From an uncultured Bacteroidales bacterium (lineage in GTDB: Bacteria > Bacteroidota > Bacteroidia > Bacteroidales > Paludibacteraceae), in NCBI GenBank assembly GCA_934728255.1, contig CAKVEC010000003.1, positions 186,001-250,000 of the forward strand: a DNA stretch of 64,000 nt. The letters run 5' to 3'. The position numbers and the translations under genes are program-made. The notes below the pieces were generated by a model. The model was not told the DNA's origin, did no database searches, and worked only from the letters and a program-made list of their open reading frames with translations. Below, piece after piece: positions 8,812 through 17,257 of this stretch; within the stretch, counting starts at the first letter, position 1; the number at the start of each line of letters is the position of its first letter.

Positions 8812-10425
8812 ATGAAACATCTTCTTTTAGGCGATGAAGCGATAGCGCAAGGCGCTATTGACGCAGGCTTGAGCGGTGTCTATGCCTATCCGGGTACACC
8901 GTCAACGGAAATCACCGAGTACATCCAATTTCGCGAAGCGCGCAAGCAGAAGGCGGACAGCAAGGAGCCCCCTATCTTCTGCCGTTGGGCATCCAACGAG
9001 AAGACCGCTATGGAGGGTGCGCTCGGCATGTCCTACATGGGCAAACGCGCACTCGTATGTATGAAGCACGTGGGCATGAACGTCTGTGCAGACGCATTCA
9101 TGAACGCCGCTATCACCGGTGTGAACGGCGGCTTGGTAGTGGTGGCTGCCGACGACCCCTCCATGCACTCCTCGCAAAACGAGCAGGACAGCCGTTTCTA
9201 TGCCAAGTTTGCTATGATACCGTGCTTCGAGCCCACCAACCAACAGGAGGCGTACGAAATGACCAAAGAGGCGTTCCGCCTTTCCGAGGAACTGCGCACA
9301 CCCATCCTTTTGCGCGTAACAACCCGTATGGCGCACTCGCGTGCCGTGGTCGAGACCTCTGATAACACACCCGTGCAGAACGAGATGTCGCTCCCCGAGA
9401 ACGTACAGCACTTTATCCTGCTGCCGGCATTTGCCAAGAAAAACTATGCCGAACTCGTAGCCGCACAACCCGCATTCGTGCACAAGAGCGAGACTTCGCC
9501 CTTCAATTCCTACACCAAAGGCACGCACCCCGAGCGCGGTATCATCACCACGGGTATTGCCTACAACTACCTTATGGAAAACTACCAACCTGCTATGGGC
9601 TGCTCTATCCTCAAGGTCGCTCAGTACCCGCTGCCCGTTGCCCTCATCAACCAAATGGTGGCTGACGGCGCCAAGGAAATCCTCGTTATCGAAGAGGGGC
9701 AACCTGTCGTTGAGGAACTTATCCACGGACTCGTGCCTTCCACGGTTGCTGTCAAAGGACGCCTCACGGGCGACCTGCCGCGTATGGGCGAACTCACACC
9801 TGACAGCGTACGCCTGGCCATCGGTCTCGATGCACTGCCTACCCGCGAAGCGGATAATCTCGTTGTCAACCGTCCGCCTGCATTGTGCCAAGGTTGTGGA
9901 CACCGTGATATGTATGCTGCCCTCAACGAGGTCGCACGCGAATACCCGCAACCCCGTATCTTCGGTGACATCGGTTGCTACACGCTGGGTGCCCTCTCGC
10001 CTTTCCACGCTATCCACGCGTGTGTGGAGATGGGAGCCTCTATCACCATGGCGAAAGGCGCTGCCGATGCAGGGCAACACCCCGCTATTGCCGTTATCGG
10101 CGACTCTACGTTCACCCACTCGGGTATGACCGGACTCTTGGACTGCGTCAACAGCAACGCCAATGTAGTGGTGCTTATCTCCGACAACCTCACCACCGGT
10201 ATGACGGGCGGACAAGACTCTGCCGGTACGGGTCGCCTCGAGCAGATTTGCTATGGCGTCGGTGTGGACAAAGACCACGTGCGCGTCGTAGTGCCCCTGC
10301 CTAAGAATATGGACGAGATTAAGAACGTGCTCCGCGAGGAAATCGACTACCCGGGCACTTCCGTAGTCATCGCACGCCGCGAGTGCATCCAAACGCTCAA
10401 ACGCCACTTGAAAGCAAAAAAGTAA
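8812..10425 (+). CDS. iorA: Indolepyruvate:ferredoxin oxidoreductase alpha subunit (short form)
   Basis: 537 residues. The enzyme oxidatively decarboxylates aryl pyruvates from aromatic amino acid breakdown to aryl-CoA, reducing ferredoxin, in the cytoplasm. The N-terminal pyruvate:ferredoxin oxidoreductase domain begins MKHLLLGDEAIAQGAIDAG with GYPGTPSTE-like residues (YAYPGTPSTEITEY). The TPP-binding domain carries CQGCGHRDMY, GDIGCYTLG and GDSTFTHSGMTGL. Archaeal and many bacterial IorA proteins run to about 600 residues and end in a ferredoxin domain with CxxCxxC clusters; this one stops at SVVIARRECIQTLKRH without it. iorB follows 22 nt downstream. Confidence 0.93.
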   Translation: MKHLLLGDEAIAQGAIDAGLSGVYAYPGTPSTEITEYIQFREARKQKADSKEPPIFCRWASNEKTAMEGALGMSYMGKRALVCMKHVGMNVCADAFMNAAITGVNGGLVVVAADDPSMHSSQNEQDSRFYAKFAMIPCFEPTNQQEAYEMTKEAFRLSEELRTPILLRVTTRMAHSRAVVETSDNTPVQNEMSLPENVQHFILLPAFAKKNYAELVAAQPAFVHKSETSPFNSYTKGTHPERGIITTGIAYNYLMENYQPAMGCSILKVAQYPLPVALINQMVADGAKEILVIEEGQPVVEELIHGLVPSTVAVKGRLTGDLPRMGELTPDSVRLAIGLDALPTREADNLVVNRPPALCQGCGHRDMYAALNEVAREYPQPRIFGDIGCYTLGALSPFHAIHACVEMGASITMAKGAADAGQHPAIAVIGDSTFTHSGMTGLLDCVNSNANVVVLISDNLTTGMTGGQDSAGTGRLEQICYGVGVDKDHVRVVVPLPKNMDEIKNVLREEIDYPGTSVVIARRECIQTLKRHLKAKK

Positions 10426-10447
10426 AACCTCAAATTGAATACAGAAT

Positions 10448-11032
10448 ATGAAAAAAGATATTATTTTAGCAGGTGTCGGAGGACAAGGTATTCTCTCTAT
10501 TGCTACAGTCATTGGTGAAGCCGCTTTGGCAGAGGGCTTGTATCTCAAGCAAGCCGAGGTACACGGCATGAGTCAGCGTGGCGGCGACGTGCAGTCCAAC
10601 CTCCGTCTCTCGTCCGAACCTATCCACTCGGACCTCATTCCCGTTGGCGGAGCCGACCTTATCATCTCCTTGGAGCCTATGGAAGCACTCCGTTATGTGC
10701 AGTATCTCAAGCCCGAAGGCTGGATTGTAACATCGTCCGTACCTTTCGTCAATATCCCCAACTATCCCGAATTGGAGGAGGTTATCCGCCATATTGAAGC
10801 CCACAAGAACCACGTTCTTTTGGACGTAGAAGCCCTTGCCAAAGAGGCAGGCGCACCCTCGCAGGCGGCTAATATGGTGCTTCTCGGAGCAGCCATTCCG
10901 ATGTTGGGTATCGACCACGACAAGATGATTGCCGGAGTGCAGCGTGTCTTCGCCCGCAAAGGCGACGCCATCGTCCAAAGCAACGTCTCCGCCGTCGAAG
11001 CAGGCTACCGCAACTCCAAACATATAGAATAA
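10448..11032 (+). CDS. iorB: Indolepyruvate:ferredoxin oxidoreductase beta subunit
   Basis: 194 residues, the usual length of the gamma-domain subunit. It begins MKKDIILAGVGGQGILS, the glycine-rich signature of 2-oxoacid oxidoreductase gamma domains, followed by EVHGMSQRGGDVQSNLR and GGADLIISLEPMEALR. It pairs with IorA to form the aryl-pyruvate oxidising complex. The gene lies directly after iorA on the same strand and is closed by a strong hairpin at 11061-11091, so iorAB ends there. Confidence 0.95.
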   Translation: MKKDIILAGVGGQGILSIATVIGEAALAEGLYLKQAEVHGMSQRGGDVQSNLRLSSEPIHSDLIPVGGADLIISLEPMEALRYVQYLKPEGWIVTSSVPFVNIPNYPELEEVIRHIEAHKNHVLLDVEALAKEAGAPSQAANMVLLGAAIPMLGIDHDKMIAGVQRVFARKGDAIVQSNVSAVEAGYRNSKHIE

Positions 11033-11060
11033 TAGAAAGATAGAATAATAGAAACAATAA

Positions 11061-11091
11061 AACTCCCCGCACAATCTCCGTGCGGGGAGTT
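11061..11091 (+). terminator. Perfect hairpin after iorB
   Basis: AACTCCCCGCAC (11061-11072) pairs perfectly with GTGCGGGGAGTT (11080-11091) around a 7-nt loop. No long T run follows, but the GC-rich 12-bp stem placed 28 nt after the iorB stop is a plausible terminator. Confidence 0.7.
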
Positions 11092-11164
11092 GTCGTAAAC
11101 TATATACTATGGGCATTAAAATCTTGCTCTAACCCCTGCATTTTTTGTATTTTTCTTTCTATCC

Positions 11165-11196
11165 TTGTACAAACCAAAGAAAAGCAGTACCTTTGC
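11165..11196 (+). promoter_or_regulatory. Bacteroidota-type promoter for the candidate RNA
   Basis: TTGT at 11165 and TACCTTTGC at 11188-11196 are 23 nt apart, as in the other promoters here. The next protein start is 345 nt away, so the immediate product is probably the structured RNA that follows. Confidence 0.7.
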
Positions 11197-11198
11197 AA

Positions 11199-11507
11199 CT
11201 GCAAAGTAATGCTTTGCAGACATAATAATTAGCGTTTATTGACGCTTTGTTCTGACTTATAGAAATCTCGCAAATTTCAGAAACGACAGAACACAGCAAT
11301 GGTAAATGCCCTGCGGGATATGAATATCTCGCCCTTTTGTGTATCTTGAACTATTCTCTATATTTAGAAATAGTTTTTGGGTGCATTTGATGGGTGTATT
11401 GTATATTCATATCAAGTGTGGGCTTGCGTTGTCTGTTCTATCGTTTCGGGCAATGCGAGAGCCTCTATAAGTGGAACATGACAATCGTCAAGTTCCACGC
11501 TTTTTTT
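11199..11507 (+). ncRNA. Candidate structured non-coding RNA, about 305 nt
   Basis: This stretch has no credible ORF but is bounded by a promoter and an intrinsic terminator. Helices that can be drawn in order: CTGCAAAG/CTTTGCAG (11199-11219), AGCGT/ACGCT (11231-11246), TGTTCTG/CAGAACA (11248/11287) enclosing GAAA/TTTC, a long arm closed by GATATGAATA/TATTCATATC (11317/11404) and containing AACTATT/AATAGTT (11349/11369), and GGCTTGCGTTG with CAATGCGAGAGCC (about 11422-11465). I could not match it to RNase P, tmRNA or SRP RNA landmarks. A divergent 6S RNA is possible but unproven. It might instead be a long leader of the methyltransferase gene, though the terminator argues against that. Confidence 0.5.
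11471..11507 (+). terminator. Intrinsic terminator ending the candidate RNA
   Basis: GTGGAAC (11471-11477) pairs with GTTCCAC (11492-11498), with an inner TGAC/GTCA helix around AATC, followed by GC and seven T residues (11501-11507). This is a classic stem plus U-tract, 35 nt before the methyltransferase ATG. Confidence 0.8.
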
Positions 11508-11541
11508 ATGCCTGTATGTTAATCTCAAAATAATAGACATA

Positions 11542-12816
11542 ATGGACAGAAATACCCAAGTTCCGCAGGCTGGTAAGAAAGATTTACGGGTTCTCTCTTT
11601 GTTTTCCGGTTGCGGGGGAATGGATTTAGGTTTCGAGGGCGACTTTGTGTGCCATCGAAAGTCAATACCACCACACTCCGGTTGGATAAGCGAAGAGTTG
11701 GATGCTAACTGGATTCGAGTAAAAAGCACACGCTTCAAACTTTGTTTTGCCAACGATATTTTGCCCGAAGCGCAAATTGCGTGGACGCATTATTTTAGCC
11801 GATACGGTTATTCGCCGAATATCTATCATTTGGAGAGTATTGTCAATCTGGTGAAGAAACATCGTGCGGGACAAATAGTTTTTCCGCAGAATGTGGATAT
11901 TGTTACAGGTGGTTTTCCCTGTCAGGATTTTTCGGTGGCAGGGAAACGTAACGGCTTTGCTTCGCAGCGTGACCATAACGGAAAACGTATGTCGGAAGAG
12001 GAACCTTCGGAAGAAACACGCGGAAAACTCTATTTCTGGATGAAACAGGTGATCGACATCGTCAAACCCAAGATGTTTGTCGCCGAGAATGTAAAAGGAT
12101 TGGTTTCTTTGTCGGATGTGAAAGAGATTATTCAAAAAGATTTTTCCTCCGCCGACGAAAATGGTTATCTTGTTTTGCCTCCGTAAGTTTTGCATGCCGG
12201 AAACTATGGCGTACCCGAGTCCAGAGAACGTGTGATTTTTATCGGAATACGGAAAAGTGCCTTAACACCACAGACCTTGTCTGCACTGACCTCCGTCTCA
12301 ATCCCTGCTGAATACAATCCCTATCCGCAGCCTACTCACAATTATTCCTGCACATCGGCAAGCGGACTGCCGTATGTATGCTGTGCAGATATTTTTGAGA
12401 CGTTAGAGGAACCGGATTCGTCTGCCGATCCATCCCAACAAAGTTTTTCGCATGCCAAGTATATGGGGAAACATTGCCAAGGGCAGACGGAAATCAAATT
12501 GCACGGATTAGGACCGACCATTCGATCGGAACACCACGGAAACATTGAATTTCGCCTTTCGTCAGAGCATGGTGGAACTCATATGGAAGAATTGCAGCAA
12601 GGCTTACCGGAACGCCGACTGTCGGTGCGGGAATGTGCCTTGATACAGACTTTTCCGCCGGATTATCCGTTTGTATGGAAAGGTACTATCAACGGCAATC
12701 GTGTTTCGTTAAACGCTTCTGGTGGCTATAAAGTCATAGGTAATGCCGTGCCTCCTGTCTTGGCGTACCATATCGCTATGCGTTTGCAATCTTTATGGGA
12801 ACTCTATTTCGGATAA
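11542..12816 (+). pseudogene. DNA (cytosine-5) methyltransferase interrupted by an in-frame TAA
   Basis: Both halves read in the same frame and together make one 5-methylcytosine methyltransferase of about 424 codons. Visible motifs: I (LSLFSGCGGMDLGF, residues 18-31), IV with catalytic Cys127 (GGFPCQDFS), VI (FVAENVKG, 180-186), then after the stop VIII (GVPESRERVIFIG), IX (LSVRECALIQTFPPDYPF) and X (KVIGNAVPPVLA). The single stop is TAA at 12184-12186, between GYLVLPP and VLHAGNYGVP, where relatives often have a Gln or Lys codon. A TTG at 12190 could restart translation to give a split enzyme. The protein would protect host DNA against the adjacent endonuclease. Target sequence unknown. Confidence 0.85.
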
Positions 12817-12820
12817 ACCT

Positions 12821-13951
12821 ATGGAAAACATCATCGCAATACAGGAACGAAGTACGGCAGAGGCGGATCTTGCGTTTCGGGATTTTATGTCGTTGGCAGA
12901 ACAGGAATTGAACAATCGTTCTCGTGAACACAAATCTATCTATCGGCATTGCTCGGCTTTTGAGTTGGAAAAAATATCCGAGCGGGTGTTGAAAGATGTT
13001 TCGCCTGCCACTCCCTTTCGGGCAGAACAGATACAACTGGTTTCGGGGGCGCATTTTCCCGATATATTGGCGGCACAATACTATGGTGTGGAAGTGAAAT
13101 CAACGGAAAAAGACCATTGGACTTCCACCGGCAGCAGCATTATGGAATCAACACGCCTTTCAGATGTACGGGATATTTACCTTCTGTTTGGTAAGTTAGG
13201 CGGAGATACACCAGAGTTTATGTGCCGCCCTTATCAAGACTGTTTGTATGATATTGCTGTTACCCATTCACCGCGTTATCTGATAGATATGGAATTGAAA
13301 AAAGGCGAATCCATATTTGATAAGATGGGTACTACTTATGATGCATTGCGTTCTTCCGACAATACGATAGAGCAGGTACGTTCTTATTATCGCAACCGAG
13401 CCATTGCTGAGCATCGGGCGGAAATGCCGTGGTGGTTAGAATCCCCTACCAATATGTCCTTGCGACTGTGGAGCGACGGAACACGCGCATATACTACAGA
13501 GAACGAACACTTGGCAGCCAAAATGTTTATCTTGTTTCCTGAAGTTTTCAAAAGCGATTATAAACGGGCGGCAATGTGGTTATGCACCAAGTATTCTGTT
13601 TTGTTGTACAATGCACGGGATACTTTTTCGGCAGGAGGACAATTTACGCACATCAACGGACACAGGTTACCCTTCAAACTCCCGCATATCGTGGGCGAGG
13701 TCCTGAATTATTCAAAGTGCATAAAATTCTATTTGTACAATCCGACCCTTATTCAAAAAGAGGCGGAGGAACTGAATCCTGCCTTGTTGAGCAATACAGA
13801 AAACTTTTATCAACATTGGCTTAATCAAACACATACAATCATACAGAGTCTAAAGATAACTACTGCCCAAAAGACGATTGCACAGTTAGGGGGCATTCCT
13901 TTTCGTGAGTGGTTCGAAGCAGATGCCAAATTGCAAATAAGCAACTCCTGA
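12821..13951 (+). CDS. Probable type II restriction endonuclease, PD-(D/E)xK fold
   Basis: 376 residues from ATG 12821, four nt after the methyltransferase stop. The upstream extension of the frame overlaps the methyltransferase and was rejected. The segment HFPDILAAQYYGVEVKST gives Asp81, Glu91 and Lys93 in the spacing of the PD-(D/E)xK nuclease core, followed by STGSSIMESTR. It has no membrane segments and no second domain that I recognise. Its position right behind a cytosine methyltransferase supports a restriction role. The frame is intact while the methyltransferase is broken. Recognition sequence unknown. Confidence 0.75.
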   Translation: MENIIAIQERSTAEADLAFRDFMSLAEQELNNRSREHKSIYRHCSAFELEKISERVLKDVSPATPFRAEQIQLVSGAHFPDILAAQYYGVEVKSTEKDHWTSTGSSIMESTRLSDVRDIYLLFGKLGGDTPEFMCRPYQDCLYDIAVTHSPRYLIDMELKKGESIFDKMGTTYDALRSSDNTIEQVRSYYRNRAIAEHRAEMPWWLESPTNMSLRLWSDGTRAYTTENEHLAAKMFILFPEVFKSDYKRAAMWLCTKYSVLLYNARDTFSAGGQFTHINGHRLPFKLPHIVGEVLNYSKCIKFYLYNPTLIQKEAEELNPALLSNTENFYQHWLNQTHTIIQSLKITTAQKTIAQLGGIPFREWFEADAKLQISNS

Positions 13952-13974
13952 TGTGCGATGTAATTGGGAATACG

Positions 13975-14029
13975 AAATTTATGGCTAATTTGCGCTAATA
14001 CGGCGCAGCCGTCCGTTCGAAACAGCCCC
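13975..14029 (+). repeat. 55-bp dispersed element, copy 1
   Basis: Begins AAATTTATGGCTAATTTG, contains ATACGGCG and ends AACAGCCCC. The same 55 bp recur at 52748-52802 with six mismatches and no gaps. Both copies lie in gene-free DNA downstream of an unrelated gene and point the same way. No terminal inverted repeats or ORF. Confidence 0.8.
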
Positions 14030-14189
14030 GCTAATGCCTATTAGTGGTCAATTTAATGGCAATTTGTTTTGCTATATACCAGTGGTTACTATACGGCTAT
14101 CTGTTGTTTAATAGTTGTTGCTAGTTGTTTACCGACAAAGTCTCTTTCTTTCGCTATATCGAACTTACATTATATGCAATGTATACAAT

Positions 14190-14337
14190 GAATATGCAAT
14201 TCCTGTACTGCATAATACCGATTACGTAGAAAAGACGTAGAAAAGACGTAGAAAGAATTATCTTTTATGCGGTGCTTTTATACACTTTATGCACTATGCG
14301 TATTGCATAAAGTGCATATCTGTTGTTTTGATGCGGG
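14190..14337 (+). repeat. Dispersed intergenic element with 11-bp array, copy 1
   Basis: The left part (ATATGCAATTCC...CATAATACC) leads into three 11-bp ACGTAGAAAAG units at 14224-14256, then CTTTTATGCGGTGCTTTTA and a hairpin ACTTTATGCA/TGCATAAAGT around 10 nt. The left part and array recur inverted at 46655-46739 with four units. The left and right parts recur at 54711-54846, where the array is degenerate and the hairpin keeps its stem but not its loop. Confidence 0.8.
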
Positions 14338-14361
14338 CATAACGTAGATTGTTTTTTTTGA

Positions 14362-14394
14362 TTTGGAGATTTGCATTTTTTTTTGTAATTTTGC
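14362..14394 (+). promoter_or_regulatory. Bacteroidota-type promoter for the metallo-hydrolase
   Basis: TTTG at 14362 and TAATTTTGC at 14386-14394 are at the usual spacing in a T-rich stretch; the start codon is at 14410. Confidence 0.65.
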
Positions 14395-14409
14395 GGGCTA
14401 ATTGATACT

Positions 14410-15249
14410 ATGGCAGAAAAAGACTTTATATTTCGTTGTTTTGCGAGTGGCAGTAGTGGAAACTGCTACTACTTGGGTACGTTGGAACGCGGCATCCTGA
14501 TAGATGCCGGTATATCTGCACGATTGATACAGAAACATTTGCGTAGTATGGGGCTGGATTTTGAAAATATCTTGGGTGTATTGGTTACGCACGACCATGC
14601 CGACCATATACGTGCCGTGGGAACCCTCGGCGAGAGGGTGCACCTGCCTATATACAGCACCCGCCTGATACACGAGGGAATAGACCGCAACTACGGCGTT
14701 AGGGAGAAACTGAAGACCAGTCGCCGCTATTTCGAGAAAGGAGAAGAGTGGACACTCGGAGACTTGACAATCAATACATTCGGTATCAATCATGATTCTA
14801 CTGAGTGTGTCGGATATATAATAGATTACGACGGACAGCGGTTTATGATCGCTACCGACTGTGGGGAACCCAATGAGCAAATGGAGGCGTATATCCGTAC
14901 AGCCAACCACCTGGTCATAGAGGCCAACCACGACGAACATCTGCTGCTTAATGGTCCTTATCCTACCTACTTAAAAGAGCGTATCTTGTCCCCAAAAGGG
15001 CATCAGAGCAACGCCACTTGCGGCGACCTGCTGGCACGCAACTACCACGAGGGGTTGCGCAATGTATGGCTCTGCCATCTCAGTCTCGAGAACAACGACC
15101 CGGAAGTGGCATACAACACCGTGGCGGACAAACTCCGTGAAGTGGGGGTGGAACCGGGACGTGATGTGTACTTGAAAGCCTTGGAACGCACCAGTCCGAG
15201 CCGCATCTACCGCTTGGGAAATACAATATTGAAAGATACTGAAGAATAA
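14410..15249 (+). CDS. MBL-fold metallo-hydrolase, YycJ/WalJ-like
   Basis: 279 residues. The N-terminus FRCFASGSSGNCYYLGT and the metal motif VTHDHADHI (His61, His63, Asp65, His66) are typical of the YycJ-type metallo-beta-lactamase fold, with later EANHDEHLL and CHLSLENND motifs. Family members are cytoplasmic, probably hydrolysing phosphodiester or nucleic acid substrates; YycJ is linked to cell wall signalling in Firmicutes, but that role is not shown here. The next gene starts 6 nt after its stop, so the two are probably co-transcribed from the promoter at 14362. Confidence 0.88.
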   Translation: MAEKDFIFRCFASGSSGNCYYLGTLERGILIDAGISARLIQKHLRSMGLDFENILGVLVTHDHADHIRAVGTLGERVHLPIYSTRLIHEGIDRNYGVREKLKTSRRYFEKGEEWTLGDLTINTFGINHDSTECVGYIIDYDGQRFMIATDCGEPNEQMEAYIRTANHLVIEANHDEHLLLNGPYPTYLKERILSPKGHQSNATCGDLLARNYHEGLRNVWLCHLSLENNDPEVAYNTVADKLREVGVEPGRDVYLKALERTSPSRIYRLGNTILKDTEE

Positions 15250-15255
15250 ACAAAA

Positions 15256-16008
15256 ATGGGAGACAATATGGAACGATTAGTGATTATCCCTACCTACAAC
15301 GAGAAGGAAAACATTGAGGCTATCATTACGGCGGTAATGAGTTTGCCTTTGGATTTCAGTGTATTGGTTATAGATGATGGTTCCCCTGATGGTACAGCGG
15401 ATATCGTTAAGGGGTTGATGGAAAATCAATATAAAGACCGCCTGTTTATCATAGAGCGTGCAGGCAAATTAGGTCTCGGCACGGCATACATCACAGGGTT
15501 CAAATGGGCGATAGAGCACGAAGCGGACTATATCTTCGAGATGGATGCAGACTTTAGCCATAACCCGCAAGACTTGATGAAATTGTATGATGCATGTGCC
15601 AACGGCGGGGCGGATGTGGCTATAGGTAGTCGCTATGTGACGGGTGTGAATGTGGTAAACTGGCCTATGGGGCGTGTACTGATGAGTTATTTCGCCAGCA
15701 AATATGTGCGTTTTGTACTCGGTATGCCAATCAACGACACCACGGCAGGTTTTGTGTGCTACAAACGCAAGACATTGGAAACCATAGAATTGGATAAGAT
15801 ACGTTTCAAGGGCTATGCTTTCCAGATAGAGATGAAATTTACTGCCTACAAGTGCGGATTCAAGATAACGGAAGTGCCGATTGTCTTTGTGAACCGAGTG
15901 CTGGGTACAAGCAAGATGTCAGGCGGTATATTCTCCGAGGCGTTGTTAGGTGTCATACGCTTGAAAATCAGTTCATGGTTCCGCAACTATCCGAAGAAGA
16001 ATGCGTAG
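15256..16008 (+). CDS. Polyprenol monophosphomannose synthase-like GT2 glycosyltransferase
   Basis: 250 residues of GT-A fold: VIIPTYNEKENI at the start, VLVIDDGSPDGT (Asp40/Asp41), and EMDADFSHNP carrying the metal-binding DxD. This length, with RFKGYAFQIEMKF near the end and no C-terminal membrane domain, fits dolichyl- or polyprenyl-phosphate mannose synthases, which load mannose from GDP onto a lipid carrier at the inner membrane. The sugar and acceptor are inferred from the family. An internal ATG (15268) is an alternative start. The end overlaps the next gene by 8 nt. Confidence 0.85.
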   Translation: MGDNMERLVIIPTYNEKENIEAIITAVMSLPLDFSVLVIDDGSPDGTADIVKGLMENQYKDRLFIIERAGKLGLGTAYITGFKWAIEHEADYIFEMDADFSHNPQDLMKLYDACANGGADVAIGSRYVTGVNVVNWPMGRVLMSYFASKYVRFVLGMPINDTTAGFVCYKRKTLETIELDKIRFKGYAFQIEMKFTAYKCGFKITEVPIVFVNRVLGTSKMSGGIFSEALLGVIRLKISSWFRNYPKKNA

Positions 16009-17221
16009 CCGGTTTTTGATAAGTGTGCTGTGTCTGTGTGCGCTGTTGCTCTCAGCGTGCGGAAAACAAACGCCTGCCGAACAAGAGTACATCGAGGAGG
16101 AAATTGTGCCTATCCGCTACGAATACGGGTTGGCAATTGACTCCTTCCGCGTGGATACCGGGTATGTCGGCAATGGAGAGACCCTTGGTGGCATACTGAA
16201 CCGCCTGGGGGCTACAGGGCAACAGGTGGGGCAAGTCGGAATGTTGCCGCGTGAGGAATTCGATGTGCGGCAGATACGTGCCGGCAAGCAGTATTTGGCT
16301 CTGTATGACACGGCAAACGTTTTGCAGTATTGGGTCTATCTGCCTGATGCACGGACGGCGAAAGTGCTGCATCTGACGGATTCTCTGCACGTCGAGCATA
16401 TACAGAAACCGATACGTATCGTTCCCCGCAAGGCGGAGGTCGTGATCGAATCGAGCCTGTGGAACGCTATGGCGGGAAATGGATTCCCCGTGGAGTTGGC
16501 ACTCGAACTGAGTGAAATATATGCTTGGACAATCGACTTCTTCGGCTTGCAGCAAGGCGACTCCATACGTGTCTTTTATGATGAACAATATGTGGACTCC
16601 ACTCGCTGGGGAATAGGGCGTATCTATGCCGCAGACTTTTACCACGCTAAGCGTTGGCAGGAGGCGTTTTGGTTCGACATCTCCGATTATCAAGACGCAG
16701 ACACACCCTGCAGAGGATATTTTGATGCGGACGGCAACAGCCTGCGCAAGGCGTTTTTGAAAGCACCACTCAACTACAAACGCATCTCCAGCAAGTTTAC
16801 CTATGCCCGCAAACACCCGGTCTATAAGATTGTCCGCCCGCATACGGGAGTCGATTATGCCGCACCTGCGGGCACGCCCGTGGTTGCAATCGGTGATGGG
16901 GTCGTCATAGAGAAAGGCTACAAAGGTGGTGGAGGAAACACAGTCAAGATACGGCATAACTCCACCTACACAACGGCATATCTGCACTTGAGCAAGTACG
17001 GCGAGGGAATAGCAGTCGGAAAGCACGTGAATCAAGGACAGGTCATCGGGTATGTGGGCAGCACCGGGGCTTCTACGGGTCCGCACCTCGATTTCCGTGT
17101 TTGGAAAGGCGGCACTCCCATTGACCCGCTCAAGATGGTCTCGCCGCCTGTGGAGCCTGTACCTTCGCAATACCGAGCCACGTTTGATTCTGTAGTGGTG
17201 GCTCTGCGCGGGGAGTTGTAG
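16001..17221 (+). CDS. M23-family peptidoglycan peptidase-like lipoprotein with altered metal motif
   Basis: 406 residues. MRSRFLISVLCLCALLLSAC is a lipoprotein signal with lipidated Cys20. A long N-terminal region (about 30-250) precedes a C-terminal LytM/M23 domain: HTGVDYAAP (His281, Asp285), GGGGNTVKIRH, YLHLSKYG and GPHLDFRVWKGG. In canonical M23 enzymes the last motif is HLH, whose second His binds zinc; here residue 364 is Asp. The domain may still bind metal through Asp or may be a scaffold. It overlaps the glycosyltransferase gene by 8 nt, so it is translated from the same message. Confidence 0.88.
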   Translation: MRSRFLISVLCLCALLLSACGKQTPAEQEYIEEEIVPIRYEYGLAIDSFRVDTGYVGNGETLGGILNRLGATGQQVGQVGMLPREEFDVRQIRAGKQYLALYDTANVLQYWVYLPDARTAKVLHLTDSLHVEHIQKPIRIVPRKAEVVIESSLWNAMAGNGFPVELALELSEIYAWTIDFFGLQQGDSIRVFYDEQYVDSTRWGIGRIYAADFYHAKRWQEAFWFDISDYQDADTPCRGYFDADGNSLRKAFLKAPLNYKRISSKFTYARKHPVYKIVRPHTGVDYAAPAGTPVVAIGDGVVIEKGYKGGGGNTVKIRHNSTYTTAYLHLSKYGEGIAVGKHVNQGQVIGYVGSTGASTGPHLDFRVWKGGTPIDPLKMVSPPVEPVPSQYRATFDSVVVALRGEL

Positions 17222-17257
17222 GACGATGTATAACATTATGCGAAAATAATCATTCAT

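Larger units (their letters stand above)
13952..14409. other. Gene-free gap after the restriction gene
   Basis: 458 bp with no credible ORF. It holds one copy of the 55-bp dispersed element (13975-14029), one copy of the element with the 11-bp GACGTAGAAAA array (14190-14337) and, at its right end, the promoter of the metallo-hydrolase gene. Nothing else was recognised. Confidence 0.8.

Noticed and set aside
12184..12186. TAA as a recoded sense codon
   Set aside because: All other genes here end normally at TAA and none contains an internal TAA.
12190..12816. The second half of the methyltransferase as an independent gene
   Set aside because: It lacks the catalytic motifs, starts with TTG and is in frame with the first half; one broken gene is the simpler reading.
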